From Aquabacter cavernae (lineage in GTDB: Bacteria > Pseudomonadota > Alphaproteobacteria > Rhizobiales > Xanthobacteraceae), in the NCBI RefSeq assembly GCF_003993795.1, contig NZ_RWKV01000004.1:180807-244806 (forward strand): 64,000 nucleotides of DNA, written 5' to 3'. A program made the position numbers and the translations under genes. Shown piece by piece: positions 24,703 through 34,434 of the stretch; position 1 is the stretch's first letter; every line of letters starts with the position of its first letter. The notes below the pieces were generated by a model, which was not told the origin of the DNA, did no database searches, and saw only the letters and a program-made list of their open reading frames with translations.

Positions 24703-26406
24703 TCACTTCTCGCGGAACGAGTGAGTCAAGGCGTCCGTCAACGGCCGGGTGAGGTAGCTCATGACGCTGCGCTCGCCGGTGTTGAAGATCACCTCCGCGG
24801 GCATGCCCGGACGCAGGCGCGACTTCATCTCGTCGGGGATGTCCGTGTTGCTGACCGAGATCACCGCCTGATAGTAGGGCTGGCGCGTCTGCTCATCCAT
24901 GAGCCGGTCCGGCGACACGCTCCGCAGCTGCCCCACGATGAGCGGCGTGGTGCGCGCATGGAAGGCCGGGAACCGCACTTCCACCTGATCCACGCCCCCA
25001 TGGAGCCGGTCGATGTCCGTGGTGGGCACCTGGGCATCCACGATCAGTTCGTCATTCTGCGGCACCACTTCCAGCATGGTGTCGCCCGGCCGCACCACGG
25101 CGCCCACGGTGTAGATCTTGGGATTGATGTTCTGGACGATGCCCGCGCGCGGGGCGCGGATGTCGATGCGCTTCAGCACGCTCTCGGAGATGTTCAGCTT
25201 CTCCCGCAGGTCCGCGATCTTCTGCCGCGTCTCCACGATCTGCTGCGCCACCTCCTCCTGCTGCTTCTGCGTGATCTGCTCGATCTGCATGCGCATCTCG
25301 GAGATGGTGGCCTGCGCCTTGGCGGTGTCGGCGATGTTGCGGCCGATCACGCCCTGGAGGCGGGCCTTCTCGCGCTGGAGCTGGGCGAGGCGCGACTTGG
25401 AGACGAGGCCCTTGTCCGACAGCTTCTGGATGCCATCCAGCTCGTCGTCGCAATAGAAGAGCTGCTGCTCGGCGGAGGCCTTCTCGCGTCCGAGCCCGTC
25501 AATCTCCGTCTCGCCCTGCACGATGCGCTGGTTGAGGATGCCCATCTGTCCGTCCAGCGACGCCTTGCGGTCGCGGAACTGGGCCTGCTGGTCGGCGAGG
25601 GCGGCCTTCACCACGGGATTGTCGGTGCGGGCCATCAGGTTGGGCGGGAAGGTGATGGCGGCGGCCATGCCGCGCTCGGCCTCCAGGCGTGCCTCGGTGG
25701 CCAGCAGCGTGTCGAGCTGGGCGCGCACGGAATCGTAATTGGCCAGCGAAGACGTGGGATCGAGGCGGAACAGCACCTCCCCGTCCTTCACCTTCTGGCC
25801 GTCCTTCACCAGGATCTCGGCGACGATGCCGCCTTCCAGATGCTGCACCACCTGCCTGCGGCTCTCCACGGAGACCACGCCCGGCGCGATCACGGCGCTG
25901 TCGATGGAGGCGAACGCCGCCCAACCGCCGAACACGCCGAAGGTGAGGATGATGAGCCCGTAGCCCTTGCTGGCGATGCGGCGATAATCGGCGCTGGGGC
26001 GCGGCGCGGGCATGCCGGACGCCGCGTCGTGAATGTCATTGTCCGGCGGCACGGGCGGAAGGATGGCATCCTTCACCTGCACCAGCTTCTGGCGAGCCCC
26101 GGCGAGCAGCGGCCCCGCCTTCTCGGGCACATGGCGCGAGAGCGCGCCCTGTGCGTCGCCGATCAGGCTCTTGAGGCGCTGGACGCCCAGATCCGCACGG
26201 CCCGGCGACACTTCGGCCTCGGCGAATTCCGGACCGGGATTGGAGGCCTTGTGAGGTTCGGAGCGCAGCGGCTCCGGGGACGGCGCGGCCGTCTGGGCGG
26301 CGGCGGGCCGGGTGCCGGGCTTGGGGCGCACCATCTTCTTGGGCCGCAGCGGCTCCTGGGGAGCCTGGGGACGGTTGGGGTCCTGCGGACGAAGCGGATC
26401 GCTCAT
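24703..26406 (-). CDS. type I secretion membrane-fusion protein (HlyD/PrtE family)
   Basis: A 567-residue periplasmic adaptor. The first 140 residues are a proline/alanine-rich cytoplasmic extension with repeated PLRP motifs, unusually long for the family (typical members have about 430-480 residues). One membrane segment follows at about 150-175 (GLIILTFGVFGGWAAFASIDSAV). Then come the first lipoyl half (RRQVVQHLEGGIVAEILVKDGQKVKDGE), a long coiled coil (about 240-430), the second lipoyl half (IDIRAPRAGIVQNINPKIYTVG) and the beta barrel (PGMPAEVIFNTGERSVMSYL). It starts one base after the stop of the ABC transporter gene and forms a complex with it. Confidence 0.93.
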   Translation of the reverse strand: MSDPLRPQDPNRPQAPQEPLRPKKMVRPKPGTRPAAAQTAAPSPEPLRSEPHKASNPGPEFAEAEVSPGRADLGVQRLKSLIGDAQGALSRHVPEKAGPLLAGARQKLVQVKDAILPPVPPDNDIHDAASGMPAPRPSADYRRIASKGYGLIILTFGVFGGWAAFASIDSAVIAPGVVSVESRRQVVQHLEGGIVAEILVKDGQKVKDGEVLFRLDPTSSLANYDSVRAQLDTLLATEARLEAERGMAAAITFPPNLMARTDNPVVKAALADQQAQFRDRKASLDGQMGILNQRIVQGETEIDGLGREKASAEQQLFYCDDELDGIQKLSDKGLVSKSRLAQLQREKARLQGVIGRNIADTAKAQATISEMRMQIEQITQKQQEEVAQQIVETRQKIADLREKLNISESVLKRIDIRAPRAGIVQNINPKIYTVGAVVRPGDTMLEVVPQNDELIVDAQVPTTDIDRLHGGVDQVEVRFPAFHARTTPLIVGQLRSVSPDRLMDEQTRQPYYQAVISVSNTDIPDEMKSRLRPGMPAEVIFNTGERSVMSYLTRPLTDALTHSFREK

Positions 26407-26407
26407 C

Positions 26408-28168
26408 TCACGCCTCCATCGGCTTGGTCTTGACCGGCGTCATGCCGGCCTCGGGCTTCACGAGGCGCGGGCCGAGCACCTTGGCCAGAACCTCGTCGCG
26501 CGGGCCGAAGCCGTGCACGCCGCCTTCATTCAGCAGCAGGATAAGATCGCACAAACCGAGGCTGTTGGTCTTGTGGGTCACGAGCACCACCGTGGAGCCC
26601 GCCGCCTTCAGCGCCTGGACGGCGGTGGAGAGCGCCTGCTCGCCGGCGGCGTCGAGGCTGGCATTGGGCTCGTCCAGAACGATCAGGGCCGGGCGGCCGT
26701 AGATGGCACGGGCGAGCGCCACGCGCTGACGCTGGCCGCCGGAGAGCGAACCCCCGCCCTCGCCGATCTCGGTATTGTAGCCCTGCGGCAGGCGCTGGAT
26801 CATCTCGTGCACGCCCGCCATCTGGGCGGCCTCGACGATCTTGGTATCGTCGCGCTCGCCGAAGCGGCAGATATTGTCTGCGATGGTGCCGGCGAACAGC
26901 TCCACGTCCTGCGGCAGGTAGCCCAGCGCCCGGCCGAGTTGCTCGGGATCCCAATGGGACAGTTCCGAGCCGTCGAGCCGGACGGCGCCCGCAGAGGGCG
27001 GCCACACGCTCACCATGGCGCGGGCGAGGCTGGACTTGCCCGCCGCGCTCGGGCCGATGACGCCCAGGGTCGAGCCGGCGGGCACCGCGAAGGACACGCC
27101 GCGCAGCACGGGCACGTCCCGGCCCGGCGCATGCACCACGAGGTTTTCCACCTGCACCGCGCCCGTGGGGTCGGGCAGGCGCATGCGCGCGCCCACCGTC
27201 GGCAGGGAGCGCAGCAATTCCTGCACGCGCCGGAAGGCCGAGCGGGCGGAGACGATGCCCTTCCAGTTGCCGATGGCGGCCTCGATGGGCTGGATGCAGC
27301 GGCCGCACACGATGGAGGCGGCGATCATCATGCCGGGCGAGATCTCGCGATTGATGGCGAGATAGGCGCCGAGGCCGAGGATCAGGCTCTGCATGAAGAC
27401 GCGGTTGAACTTGGTGGCCGAAACCAGCAGCGCGCCCCGGTCGGAGGCAAGGCCCTGCCAGCCGAGCGCGGCGGCGCGGTGCTGGCTCCAGCGATCGCGC
27501 AGCTGGCGCACCATGCCCATGGCCTGGAGCACTTCCGCATTTCGGAACGTGGTCAGGGCATGATTGTTGGCGGAGATGTTGGCCTTCGTCGCCCGGTCGA
27601 GGATGGGCCGGGTGGCCCGGTCGTTGGCGACGGCGAGGATGCCGGAAATGATGCAGGCGACCACCACCAGCACCCCGTAGAGGGGATGCAGCAGGGTGGC
27701 GAAGATGATGTAGATGGGCACCCAGGGCACGTCGCAGAAGGCGATGAGGCCCGGCCCGGCGAAGAAGTCGCGCACCGTGTCCACGTCGCGCAGCGCCTGC
27801 ACATGGGACGGCGAGGGCTTGCGCAGGGAGGCGCGCTGCACGGCGTCGAACGCCTGCTCCTTCACGCTGTCGTCGAACTTCACACCCGCGCGCACCAGCA
27901 TCTGGGTGCGCAGCCCTTCCAGCGCCGCGCCCACCGCATAGAGGATGGCGACGATGAGGGTGAGCAGGACCAGGGTCTGGATGCTGCGCGAGGACAGCAC
28001 CCGGTCATAGACCTGCATCATGTAGATGGAGCCGGTGAGGCCCAGCAGGTTGATGAAGAAGCTGAAGGCGACCACGCTCCACATGGCCGGCTTCACGGCC
28101 GCCAGAGCCACGTCGAGCGCGGTCGCTTGAGGAGCAGGCGCACCGGGCGCCGCGATTGGCTGTGCCAT
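26408..28168 (-). CDS. type I secretion ABC transporter (PrtD family)
   Basis: A 586-residue half-transporter: an N-terminal six-helix ABC membrane domain (residues about 25-300) and a nucleotide-binding domain with Walker A GPSAAGKS (372-379), Q-loop GYLPQDVELFAG, signature LSGGQ (475-479), Walker B ALIVLDEP and the H-loop VTHK. No C39 peptidase domain is present, so substrates would carry an uncleaved C-terminal secretion signal, as for RTX proteases and lipases. The partner HlyD gene follows. No RTX-repeat protein or TolC-like channel is encoded in the window. Confidence 0.94.
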   Translation of the reverse strand: MAQPIAAPGAPAPQATALDVALAAVKPAMWSVVAFSFFINLLGLTGSIYMMQVYDRVLSSRSIQTLVLLTLIVAILYAVGAALEGLRTQMLVRAGVKFDDSVKEQAFDAVQRASLRKPSPSHVQALRDVDTVRDFFAGPGLIAFCDVPWVPIYIIFATLLHPLYGVLVVVACIISGILAVANDRATRPILDRATKANISANNHALTTFRNAEVLQAMGMVRQLRDRWSQHRAAALGWQGLASDRGALLVSATKFNRVFMQSLILGLGAYLAINREISPGMMIAASIVCGRCIQPIEAAIGNWKGIVSARSAFRRVQELLRSLPTVGARMRLPDPTGAVQVENLVVHAPGRDVPVLRGVSFAVPAGSTLGVIGPSAAGKSSLARAMVSVWPPSAGAVRLDGSELSHWDPEQLGRALGYLPQDVELFAGTIADNICRFGERDDTKIVEAAQMAGVHEMIQRLPQGYNTEIGEGGGSLSGGQRQRVALARAIYGRPALIVLDEPNASLDAAGEQALSTAVQALKAAGSTVVLVTHKTNSLGLCDLILLLNEGGVHGFGPRDEVLAKVLGPRLVKPEAGMTPVKTKPMEA

Positions 28169-28416
28169 AAAAAACCCTTTCGAGGCCGCCCCCCGCGAGG
28201 CGTCGAAGGTCTGACTGTCCCTTTGCTTGTCGCCGCAAAGCCTTTCCGTTGCAAGCCTTCCGCCGGGGCAGAGGCCGCGGGAAGGCTAAAACTCCGTGAA
28301 ACCGGCGCGAATCTCGCCGCCTCGGCGGGGGCCGCGTGCTTCGCAGATGCCGCATGGGCTTTCGCCGACGCACAAATCCCTTCTAAAGTAGTAGGGACAA
28401 TCTGGGGTGGATGGCC

Positions 28417-31218
28417 ATGTCGAGTGCAGTCTGGGCGGTGATTGGCGAGGCGACAGAGGAATCCAGCGAGAAGGACCGGCCCCTGCGCGACGACATCCGC
28501 CGCCTCGGCCGCCTTTTGGGCGACACCGTCCGCGCCCAGGAGGGCGAGCCCGTTTACCATCTGGTGGAAATCATCCGCCGCACCTCCATCCGCTTCCATC
28601 GCGATGCCGACGAGGGCGCGCGCCAGGAGCTGGAGACCATCCTCGCCACCCTCTCGCCCGAGGTGGCCGTGCAGATCGTGCGGGCCTTCAGCTATTTCTC
28701 GCACCTCGCCAACATCGCCGAGGACGTGCACCACACCCGCCGCAACAGGGCGCACGAGATTGCCGGGTCCGCACCGCGCCCGGGAACGGTGGCCAACGCC
28801 TTCGCGCGGGCGGCGGGCGCGAGCCTCTCGGCGCCGGAGTTGCGGGACTTCTTCGCCGACACGCTCATCAGCCCCGTCCTCACCGCCCATCCCACCGAGG
28901 TACGGCGCAAGAGCACGCTGAACCGGGAAATGCAGATCGCCCGCATCCTCGACCAGGCGGAGCGCGTGACCGCCACGCCCCGCGAGGCGGCGGCCCAGGA
29001 AGAGGAGCTGCGCCAAGCCGTCCTTAATCTCTGGCAGACGGCACTGCTACGCCGGATCAAGCTCACCGTCATGGACGAGGTGACCAACGGCCTGTCCTAT
29101 TACGACTACACCTTCCTCGAAGAGCTGCCCCGCCTGTTCTGCGACATCGAGGACCATCTGGACGCGCTGGACGGCGGCAAGGGGCCCGAAGTGCCTTCCT
29201 TCCTGCGCATCGGCTCCTGGATCGGCGGGGACCGGGACGGCAATCCCTTCGTCACCGCGCAGGTGCTGCGCGAGACCGTGACCATGCACCGGGAGCGCAT
29301 CATGCGCTTCCATCTGGAGCAGCTCGAAACCCTGGCGGCGGAATTGTCGCTGTCCGGGCGCCTCGTGACGGTTTCCGAGGAGATGCGGGCGCTCATGGCC
29401 CTCTCCCCGGACCAGGACATGAGCCGCCGGGACGAGCCCTATCGCCTCGCTCTGTCGGTGGTGCGCGCGCGGCTGGAGGGTGCCGCCGCGGTGTTGGAAG
29501 GGCGCACGCCGCACGCCGCCGCCCCGGGCCTGGAGCCCTATGGCACGGCGGCGGATTTCCGCGCGGACCTCGACATCATCTCCCGCTCGCTGGCCGAGAA
29601 CGGCTCGCGCATCCTGGCGCGCGGGCGCCTGCGCACCCTGCGCCGCGCCGCCGACGGCTTCGGCTTCCATCTCGCCGCGCTGGACCTGCGCCAGAATTCC
29701 GATGTGCATGAGCGCACCGTGGCCGAGCTTCTGGAAGCGGTGACCCCCGGCACCGGCTATGAGGGGCTGGACGAGGAAGCCCGCATCGCGCTGCTGGCGG
29801 GCGAACTGGCCAATGCCCGCCCGCTCTCCTCGCCCTTCCTCGATTATTGCGAGGAAACGCAGGGGGAAATGGCCATCCTGCGGGAGGCGGCCATCGCCCA
29901 TGCGGCGCTGGGCGAGGCGGTGATCCCCAATTGCATCATCTCCAAGACCGAGGGCGTCTCGGACATGCTGGAGGCCGCCCTCCTGCTGAAGGAAGTGGGC
30001 CTCGTGCGGGCCGATGGCACCAGCACCATCAATGTGGTGCCCCTGTTCGAGACCATCGGCGACCTGCGGGCCTGCGCCGAGGTGATGGACCGCCTGTTCG
30101 GCCTGCCCGCCTATCGCGCGCTGGTGGCGAGCCGGGGCGACGTGCAGGAAGTGATGCTGGGCTATTCCGACAGCAACAAGGATGGCGGCTTCGTCACCTC
30201 GGGCTGGGAATTGTACAAGGCCGAGACCGACCTCATCGAGGTGTTCAAGCGCCATGGGGTGAAGCTGCGCCTGTTTCACGGGCGCGGCGGCTCCGTGGGG
30301 CGCGGCGGCGGGCCGAGCTATGACGCCATCCTCGCCCAGCCCGTGGGCGCGGTGAACGGCCAGATCCGCCTCACCGAGCAGGGCGAGATCATCGCCTCCA
30401 AATATTCCAACCCGGAAGTCGGCCGCCGCAACCTGGAGATCATGGTGGCGGCGACCCTGGAAGCGACGCTGCTCCAGTCGAGCGAGGCCGCCCCGCCCGC
30501 GCCCTTCCTGGAGACCATGGAGAAATTGTCGCAGTCGGCCTTCGAGGCCTATCGGGGCCTGGTCTACGAGACGCCGGGCTTCGAGGATTATTTCTGGGCG
30601 TCCACGGTGATTTCCGAGATCGCCACGCTGAATATCGGCTCGCGGCCGGCCTCGCGGAAGAAGACCCGCGCCATCACGGCGCTCCGGGCCATTCCCTGGG
30701 TCTTCTCCTGGGCCCAGTGCCGCCTGATGCTGCCCGCCTGGTACGGCTTCGGCACCGCCGTGGACGCCTTCCTCGCCGACAATCCCGGCGGCATGGCGCA
30801 GCTGCGGGCCATGTATCGGGACTGGCCGTTCTTCCGCACCCAGCTCTCCAGCATGGACATGGTGCTCTCCAAGAGCTCCATCGCCGTCGCCTCGCGCTAT
30901 GCGGCGCTGGTGGAGGACGCCGAACTGCGGGCGCGCATCTTTTCGCGCATCACGGCGGAATACGAGACCACGGTGCGCCGCCTGCTGGAGATCATGGGCC
31001 AGTCGCGCCTGCTGGAGGGCAATCCCCTGCTGCACCGCTCCATCCGCAACCGCTTCCCCTATCTCGATCCGCTGAACCATGTGCAGATCGAGCTGCTGAA
31101 GGCCCATCGCCGGATTCAGGCGGACGAAACCAGCGGCGGAGACGCCAGCGACAAGGTTTTGCACGGCATCCAGCTCACCATCAACGGCATCTCGGCGGGC
31201 CTTCGCAACAGTGGGTAG
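28417..31218 (+). CDS. ppc: phosphoenolpyruvate carboxylase
   Basis: Carboxylates PEP to oxaloacetate, the anaplerotic entry to the TCA cycle. The protein has about 933 residues, the usual length. The first catalytic motif [11 protein letters not shown] (His near residue 158), the [17 protein letters not shown] motif, and the phosphate/bicarbonate-binding glycine loop [15 protein letters not shown] are all present. The C-terminus has the expected NG end ([30 protein letters not shown]). The ATG at 28417 has GGGGTGG at good spacing; an ATG two codons earlier (28411) is also possible but directly abuts that sequence. It is followed by an intrinsic terminator. Confidence 0.97.
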   Translation: MSSAVWAVIGEATEESSEKDRPLRDDIRRLGRLLGDTVRAQEGEPVYHLVEIIRRTSIRFHRDADEGARQELETILATLSPEVAVQIVRAFSYFSHLANIAEDVHHTRRNRAHEIAGSAPRPGTVANAFARAAGASLSAPELRDFFADTLISPVLTAHPTEVRRKSTLNREMQIARILDQAERVTATPREAAAQEEELRQAVLNLWQTALLRRIKLTVMDEVTNGLSYYDYTFLEELPRLFCDIEDHLDALDGGKGPEVPSFLRIGSWIGGDRDGNPFVTAQVLRETVTMHRERIMRFHLEQLETLAAELSLSGRLVTVSEEMRALMALSPDQDMSRRDEPYRLALSVVRARLEGAAAVLEGRTPHAAAPGLEPYGTAADFRADLDIISRSLAENGSRILARGRLRTLRRAADGFGFHLAALDLRQNSDVHERTVAELLEAVTPGTGYEGLDEEARIALLAGELANARPLSSPFLDYCEETQGEMAILREAAIAHAALGEAVIPNCIISKTEGVSDMLEAALLLKEVGLVRADGTSTINVVPLFETIGDLRACAEVMDRLFGLPAYRALVASRGDVQEVMLGYSDSNKDGGFVTSGWELYKAETDLIEVFKRHGVKLRLFHGRGGSVGRGGGPSYDAILAQPVGAVNGQIRLTEQGEIIASKYSNPEVGRRNLEIMVAATLEATLLQSSEAAPPAPFLETMEKLSQSAFEAYRGLVYETPGFEDYFWASTVISEIATLNIGSRPASRKKTRAITALRAIPWVFSWAQCRLMLPAWYGFGTAVDAFLADNPGGMAQLRAMYRDWPFFRTQLSSMDMVLSKSSIAVASRYAALVEDAELRARIFSRITAEYETTVRRLLEIMGQSRLLEGNPLLHRSIRNRFPYLDPLNHVQIELLKAHRRIQADETSGGDASDKVLHGIQLTINGISAGLRNSG

Positions 31219-31271
31219 GCGAGGCGCGCCTTGCCTCGCCCCGCGCGATCTTTTATGACGCCCTCTCAACG

Positions 31272-31296
31272 GCCCCGGTCCAAACCGGGGCTTTGC
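31272..31296 (+). terminator. intrinsic terminator of ppc
   Basis: GCCCCGG (31272-31278), loop TCCAAA, CCGGGGC (31285-31291), then TTTG. It sits between the ppc stop and the purA start on the plus strand. Confidence 0.75.
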
Positions 31297-31348
31297 TGTG
31301 TTTGCGCGGCGTGCCTCCTGGGCGCCCGGCAATTCGGAGGACCCCGCC

Positions 31349-32644
31349 GTGGCCAATGTGGTCGTGGTCGGCTCTCAATGGGGCGACGAAGGCAAGGGTA
31401 AGATCGTCGATTGGCTCTCCGAGCAGGCCGACGTGGTGGTGCGCTTCCAGGGCGGGCACAATGCCGGCCATACCCTGGTGGTGAACGGCGTCACCTATAA
31501 ATTGTCCCTGCTGCCCTCGGGCGTGGTGCGCCCCGGCAAGCTCTCGGTCATCGGCAACGGTGTCGTGCTCGATCCCCAGGCGCTGGTGGACGAGCTGGCG
31601 CGCCTCGCCAAGCAGGGCGTGGTGGTCGGTCCCGACCGCCTGCGCATCGCCGAGAACACACCCCTCATCCTGCCCGTGCACCGGGAACTGGACGCGCTGC
31701 GCGAGAATGCGGCGAGCCCGGAGACCCGCATCGGCACCACGCGCCGGGGCATCGGCCCCGCTTATGAGGACAAGGTCGGCCGCCGCGCCATCCGCCTCGT
31801 GGACCTCGTGGACCCCTCCACGCTCCCCGCCAAGGTGGAGCGCCTGCTGACCCATCACAACCTGCTGCGGCGCGGCCTCGGCGTGCCGGAAGTGGATCCG
31901 GCCACGCTGATCGCCGAACTGACCGCGCTCGCCCCCCAGGTCCTGCCCTTCATGGACCGGGTGTGGGAGCTGCTGGACCAGGCGCGCCGCGCCGGCAAGC
32001 GCATCCTCTTCGAGGGCGCCCAGGGTTCGCTGCTGGATATCGACCACGGCACCTATCCCTATGTGACCTCGTCCAACACGGTGGCCTCCTCGGCGGCCAG
32101 CGGCTCCGGCGTCGGCCCGTCCGCGCTCGATTACGTGCTGGGCATCACCAAGGCCTACACCACCCGCGTGGGCGAAGGCCCCTTCCCCACCGAGCTGACC
32201 GACGAAGTGGGCCGGGCGCTGGGCGAGCGCGGGCGCGAGTTCGGCGTGGTGACGGGCCGTCCGCGCCGCTGCGGCTGGTTCGACGCGGTTCTGGTGCGCC
32301 AGACCGTGCGCACCTGCGGCATCACCGGCATCGCGCTGACCAAGCTGGACGTGCTGGACGGCTTCGACGAGATCAAGGTGTGCGTCGGCTACAAGCTGGA
32401 CGGCCGCGTGATCGACCACCTGCCCAGCGAGGGCGGCGCGCAGACCCGGCTGGAGCCGGTCTACGAGACCATTCCGGGCTGGCGGGAATCCACCGCCGGT
32501 GCCCGCTCCTGGGCCGATCTTCCGGCCGGCGCCGTCAAGTATGTGCGCTGGGTGGAAGAGCTGATCGGCTGCCCGGTGGCGGTGCTCTCCACCAGCCCCG
32601 AACGGGACGACACCATTCTCGTCCATAACCCGTTCGAGCATTAA
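31349..32644 (+). CDS. purA: adenylosuccinate synthetase
   Basis: A 431-residue enzyme, standard length, that joins IMP and aspartate using GTP in AMP synthesis. The N-terminal P-loop is [16 protein letters not shown], with the catalytic Asp13 and the GHNAGHTLV histidine; then [12 protein letters not shown], the [24 protein letters not shown] loop, [11 protein letters not shown] and [11 protein letters not shown]. The start is GTG at 31349 with GGAGG eight bases upstream; the frame is open for 17 codons before that without family similarity. A Pro/Ala-rich membrane protein gene follows after 36 bases. Confidence 0.98.
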   Translation: MANVVVVGSQWGDEGKGKIVDWLSEQADVVVRFQGGHNAGHTLVVNGVTYKLSLLPSGVVRPGKLSVIGNGVVLDPQALVDELARLAKQGVVVGPDRLRIAENTPLILPVHRELDALRENAASPETRIGTTRRGIGPAYEDKVGRRAIRLVDLVDPSTLPAKVERLLTHHNLLRRGLGVPEVDPATLIAELTALAPQVLPFMDRVWELLDQARRAGKRILFEGAQGSLLDIDHGTYPYVTSSNTVASSAASGSGVGPSALDYVLGITKAYTTRVGEGPFPTELTDEVGRALGERGREFGVVTGRPRRCGWFDAVLVRQTVRTCGITGIALTKLDVLDGFDEIKVCVGYKLDGRVIDHLPSEGGAQTRLEPVYETIPGWRESTAGARSWADLPAGAVKYVRWVEELIGCPVAVLSTSPERDDTILVHNPFEH

Positions 32645-32680
32645 CCTAGGTTTTTCCTCTCCGGGGCATCCTCACCGCTC

Positions 32681-34117
32681 ATGGCCGATTATTATCCGCT
32701 CCTGGTCCGCGCGATTTCCGGTCTCTCCCAGAATACAGGGGAGAGCCGCAAGTCGGTGTATGACCGCGCGCGGGGTGCCCTCCTGAAGCAATTGCGCAGC
32801 GTCGAGCCCCCGCTTCCCGAGGGCGAGATCCTGCGCGAGCGGCAGGCGCTGGAAGAGGCCATCCGGCGGGTGGAGGCGGACCAGGTTCCCGACCCCGCCC
32901 CCGCAGAGACCGAAGACGAGCCCGCAGCGGCGGAGGCCCCGCCTTCGCCTCCCGCCGCTCCCCTGCCCACATCCGCGCCGCTCCCCGAGATGCCGCGTGC
33001 ACCGGCGGGCCGGCCCGATCCCCTGGTGGCCGCGAAAGCCATCGCGGACAAGGCGCTCGCGGACAAGCCCGCCGCCGACACCGCCCCGGCGGATAAGACC
33101 GTGGCGGCAAGCCCGGCCGTGGAGACGCCCGCCGCCGCGTCCGAGACGGCGGGCGACGACGACGTGCCGCTGGACGAATCCACCATCACGCGGCCGACCC
33201 TCGCGCGGGGCCGCGTGGCGGAGAAGCAGGATCGCCACGAGCGGCCCCGCCTTCCCGCCGAAAAGGATGCGGGCGGAAAGCCGCGCTGGCAGCGCACCGT
33301 GCTCATGGTGGGCCTCATCGGCATCCTCATCGCGGGTGGCGCCTATGCGGTGGTGAACCGCGAGACCCTGTTCGGGGCCACCGAGCGGCCCGTCGCGGCG
33401 GCCCCCGCCGCGCCCGCGCCGGAAGCCGCGCGGCAGGACCAGCCCAAGAGCGCAGACCGGGTCACCCAGTCCGGCGCTGCGCCCGCGCAGCGGCCGAATG
33501 CTCCGGCTCCGCGCCAGGGCATGACCGCCCAGCGCGCCTATCTGTTCGAGGAAGCCGCGGGCGGAAGCCAGGGTCTCCAGACCTATGAAGGCACGGTGAC
33601 CTGGAAGACCGAGACCTTCAATGCCGGTCCCGGCCTGCCCCCGGACGTGGGCATCCGCGCCGACGTGCAGATTCCCGGCCGCCTCGGCACCACCTTCACC
33701 CTGCGCCGCAATGCGGACGCGGCGCTTCCGGCCTCGCACACCATCGAGCTGAGCTTCACCCTGCCGCCGGATTTCGCCTATGGCGGCATCTCCAACGTGC
33801 CCGGCATCCGCATGAAGCAGACCGAGAGCGCGCAGGGCGCACCGCTGGCGGGCCTGTCGGTGCGGGTGAACCCCACTTATTTCCTCGTGGGCCTCTCGGC
33901 CGTGCCCGTGGACAAGGACCGCAACCTGCAGCTCCTGCAGAGCCGTCCCTGGATCGACATCCCCATCGTCTACACCAACAACAAGCGGGCGATCCTGGCC
34001 TTCGAGAAGGGTCCGGCGGGCGACCAGGCATTCCAGGATGCCTTCACGGCCTGGGGCGAATTCATTCCCCAGGTGCCCCCGCCCATGTCCCCGGTCCCCG
34101 CGCCCTCCGCCAACTGA
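32681..34117 (+). CDS. hypothetical Pro/Ala-rich single-pass membrane protein
   Basis: A 478-residue protein I cannot assign to a named family. The N-terminal 40 residues (MADYYPLLVRAISGL, then KSVYDRARGALLKQLRSVEPPL) form a conserved-looking helical segment. Residues about 68-200 are low complexity, rich in Pro, Ala, Asp and Lys, with ADKALADKPAADTAPADK repeats. One membrane helix lies at about 206-226 (VLMVGLIGILIAGGAYAVV), and the C-terminal 230 residues (YLFEEAAGGSQGLQTYEGTVTW onward) look like a globular, probably periplasmic, beta-rich domain. It follows purA by 36 bases, so cotranscription is likely. A cytoplasmic-N, periplasmic-C topology is expected. Confidence 0.85.
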   Translation: MADYYPLLVRAISGLSQNTGESRKSVYDRARGALLKQLRSVEPPLPEGEILRERQALEEAIRRVEADQVPDPAPAETEDEPAAAEAPPSPPAAPLPTSAPLPEMPRAPAGRPDPLVAAKAIADKALADKPAADTAPADKTVAASPAVETPAAASETAGDDDVPLDESTITRPTLARGRVAEKQDRHERPRLPAEKDAGGKPRWQRTVLMVGLIGILIAGGAYAVVNRETLFGATERPVAAAPAAPAPEAARQDQPKSADRVTQSGAAPAQRPNAPAPRQGMTAQRAYLFEEAAGGSQGLQTYEGTVTWKTETFNAGPGLPPDVGIRADVQIPGRLGTTFTLRRNADAALPASHTIELSFTLPPDFAYGGISNVPGIRMKQTESAQGAPLAGLSVRVNPTYFLVGLSAVPVDKDRNLQLLQSRPWIDIPIVYTNNKRAILAFEKGPAGDQAFQDAFTAWGEFIPQVPPPMSPVPAPSAN

Positions 34118-34434
34118 TCGGTTCGGCCCTGTGAGACGGGGCCGATGCGGCCCATCCTCTCCCACCCCAGTGACGATTCCGACCGGCCATATCGCAGCCG
34201 GCCGCGCCCCTTTCGCACGCGGGTGGGAAGGCGGCTCGCTCCAGGGCCTGTCGACATTCAAGTGGCCGGGACGTTTCCTTCAAAAACTCAGCGTCATGGC
34301 CGGGCTTGTCCCGGCCATCCACGGGGCTCGGCCGGGTACACACTCGACCCAGAGGCATGGATGCCCGGGACAAGCCCGGGCATGACGGCCCTAAGAGGCC
34401 GGAATCCATCCATCGGTCTGAATGGCGATCAGTC
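34118..34434. other. intergenic stretch with a palindromic repeat pair, no gene seen
   Basis: Between the purA-linked membrane-protein gene and mutS, which converge. I see no convincing gene. A short stem CGGCCC/GGGCCG (34124-34144) lies just after the upstream stop codon, without a T-run, and the main content is the palindromic repeat listed separately. Confidence 0.6.
34291..34389. repeat. paired REP-like palindromes (CATGGCCGGGCTTGTCCCGGCCAT type)
   Basis: The arm GTCATGGCCGGGCTTGTCCC-GGCCATCC (34294-34320) and the arm GGATGCCCGGGACAAGCCC-GGGCATGAC (34359-34386) are inverted copies with two compensating positions changed, and each is itself palindromic around the CGGG core. The pair spans about 95 bases between convergent genes. 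This motif is a familiar dispersed intergenic element in Hyphomicrobiales genomes. Confidence 0.75.

Noticed and set aside
29047..31356. A long minus-strand frame opposite ppc
   Set aside because: It shadows the certain ppc gene; composition (His, Arg, Gly, Ala-rich) is that of antisense frames.
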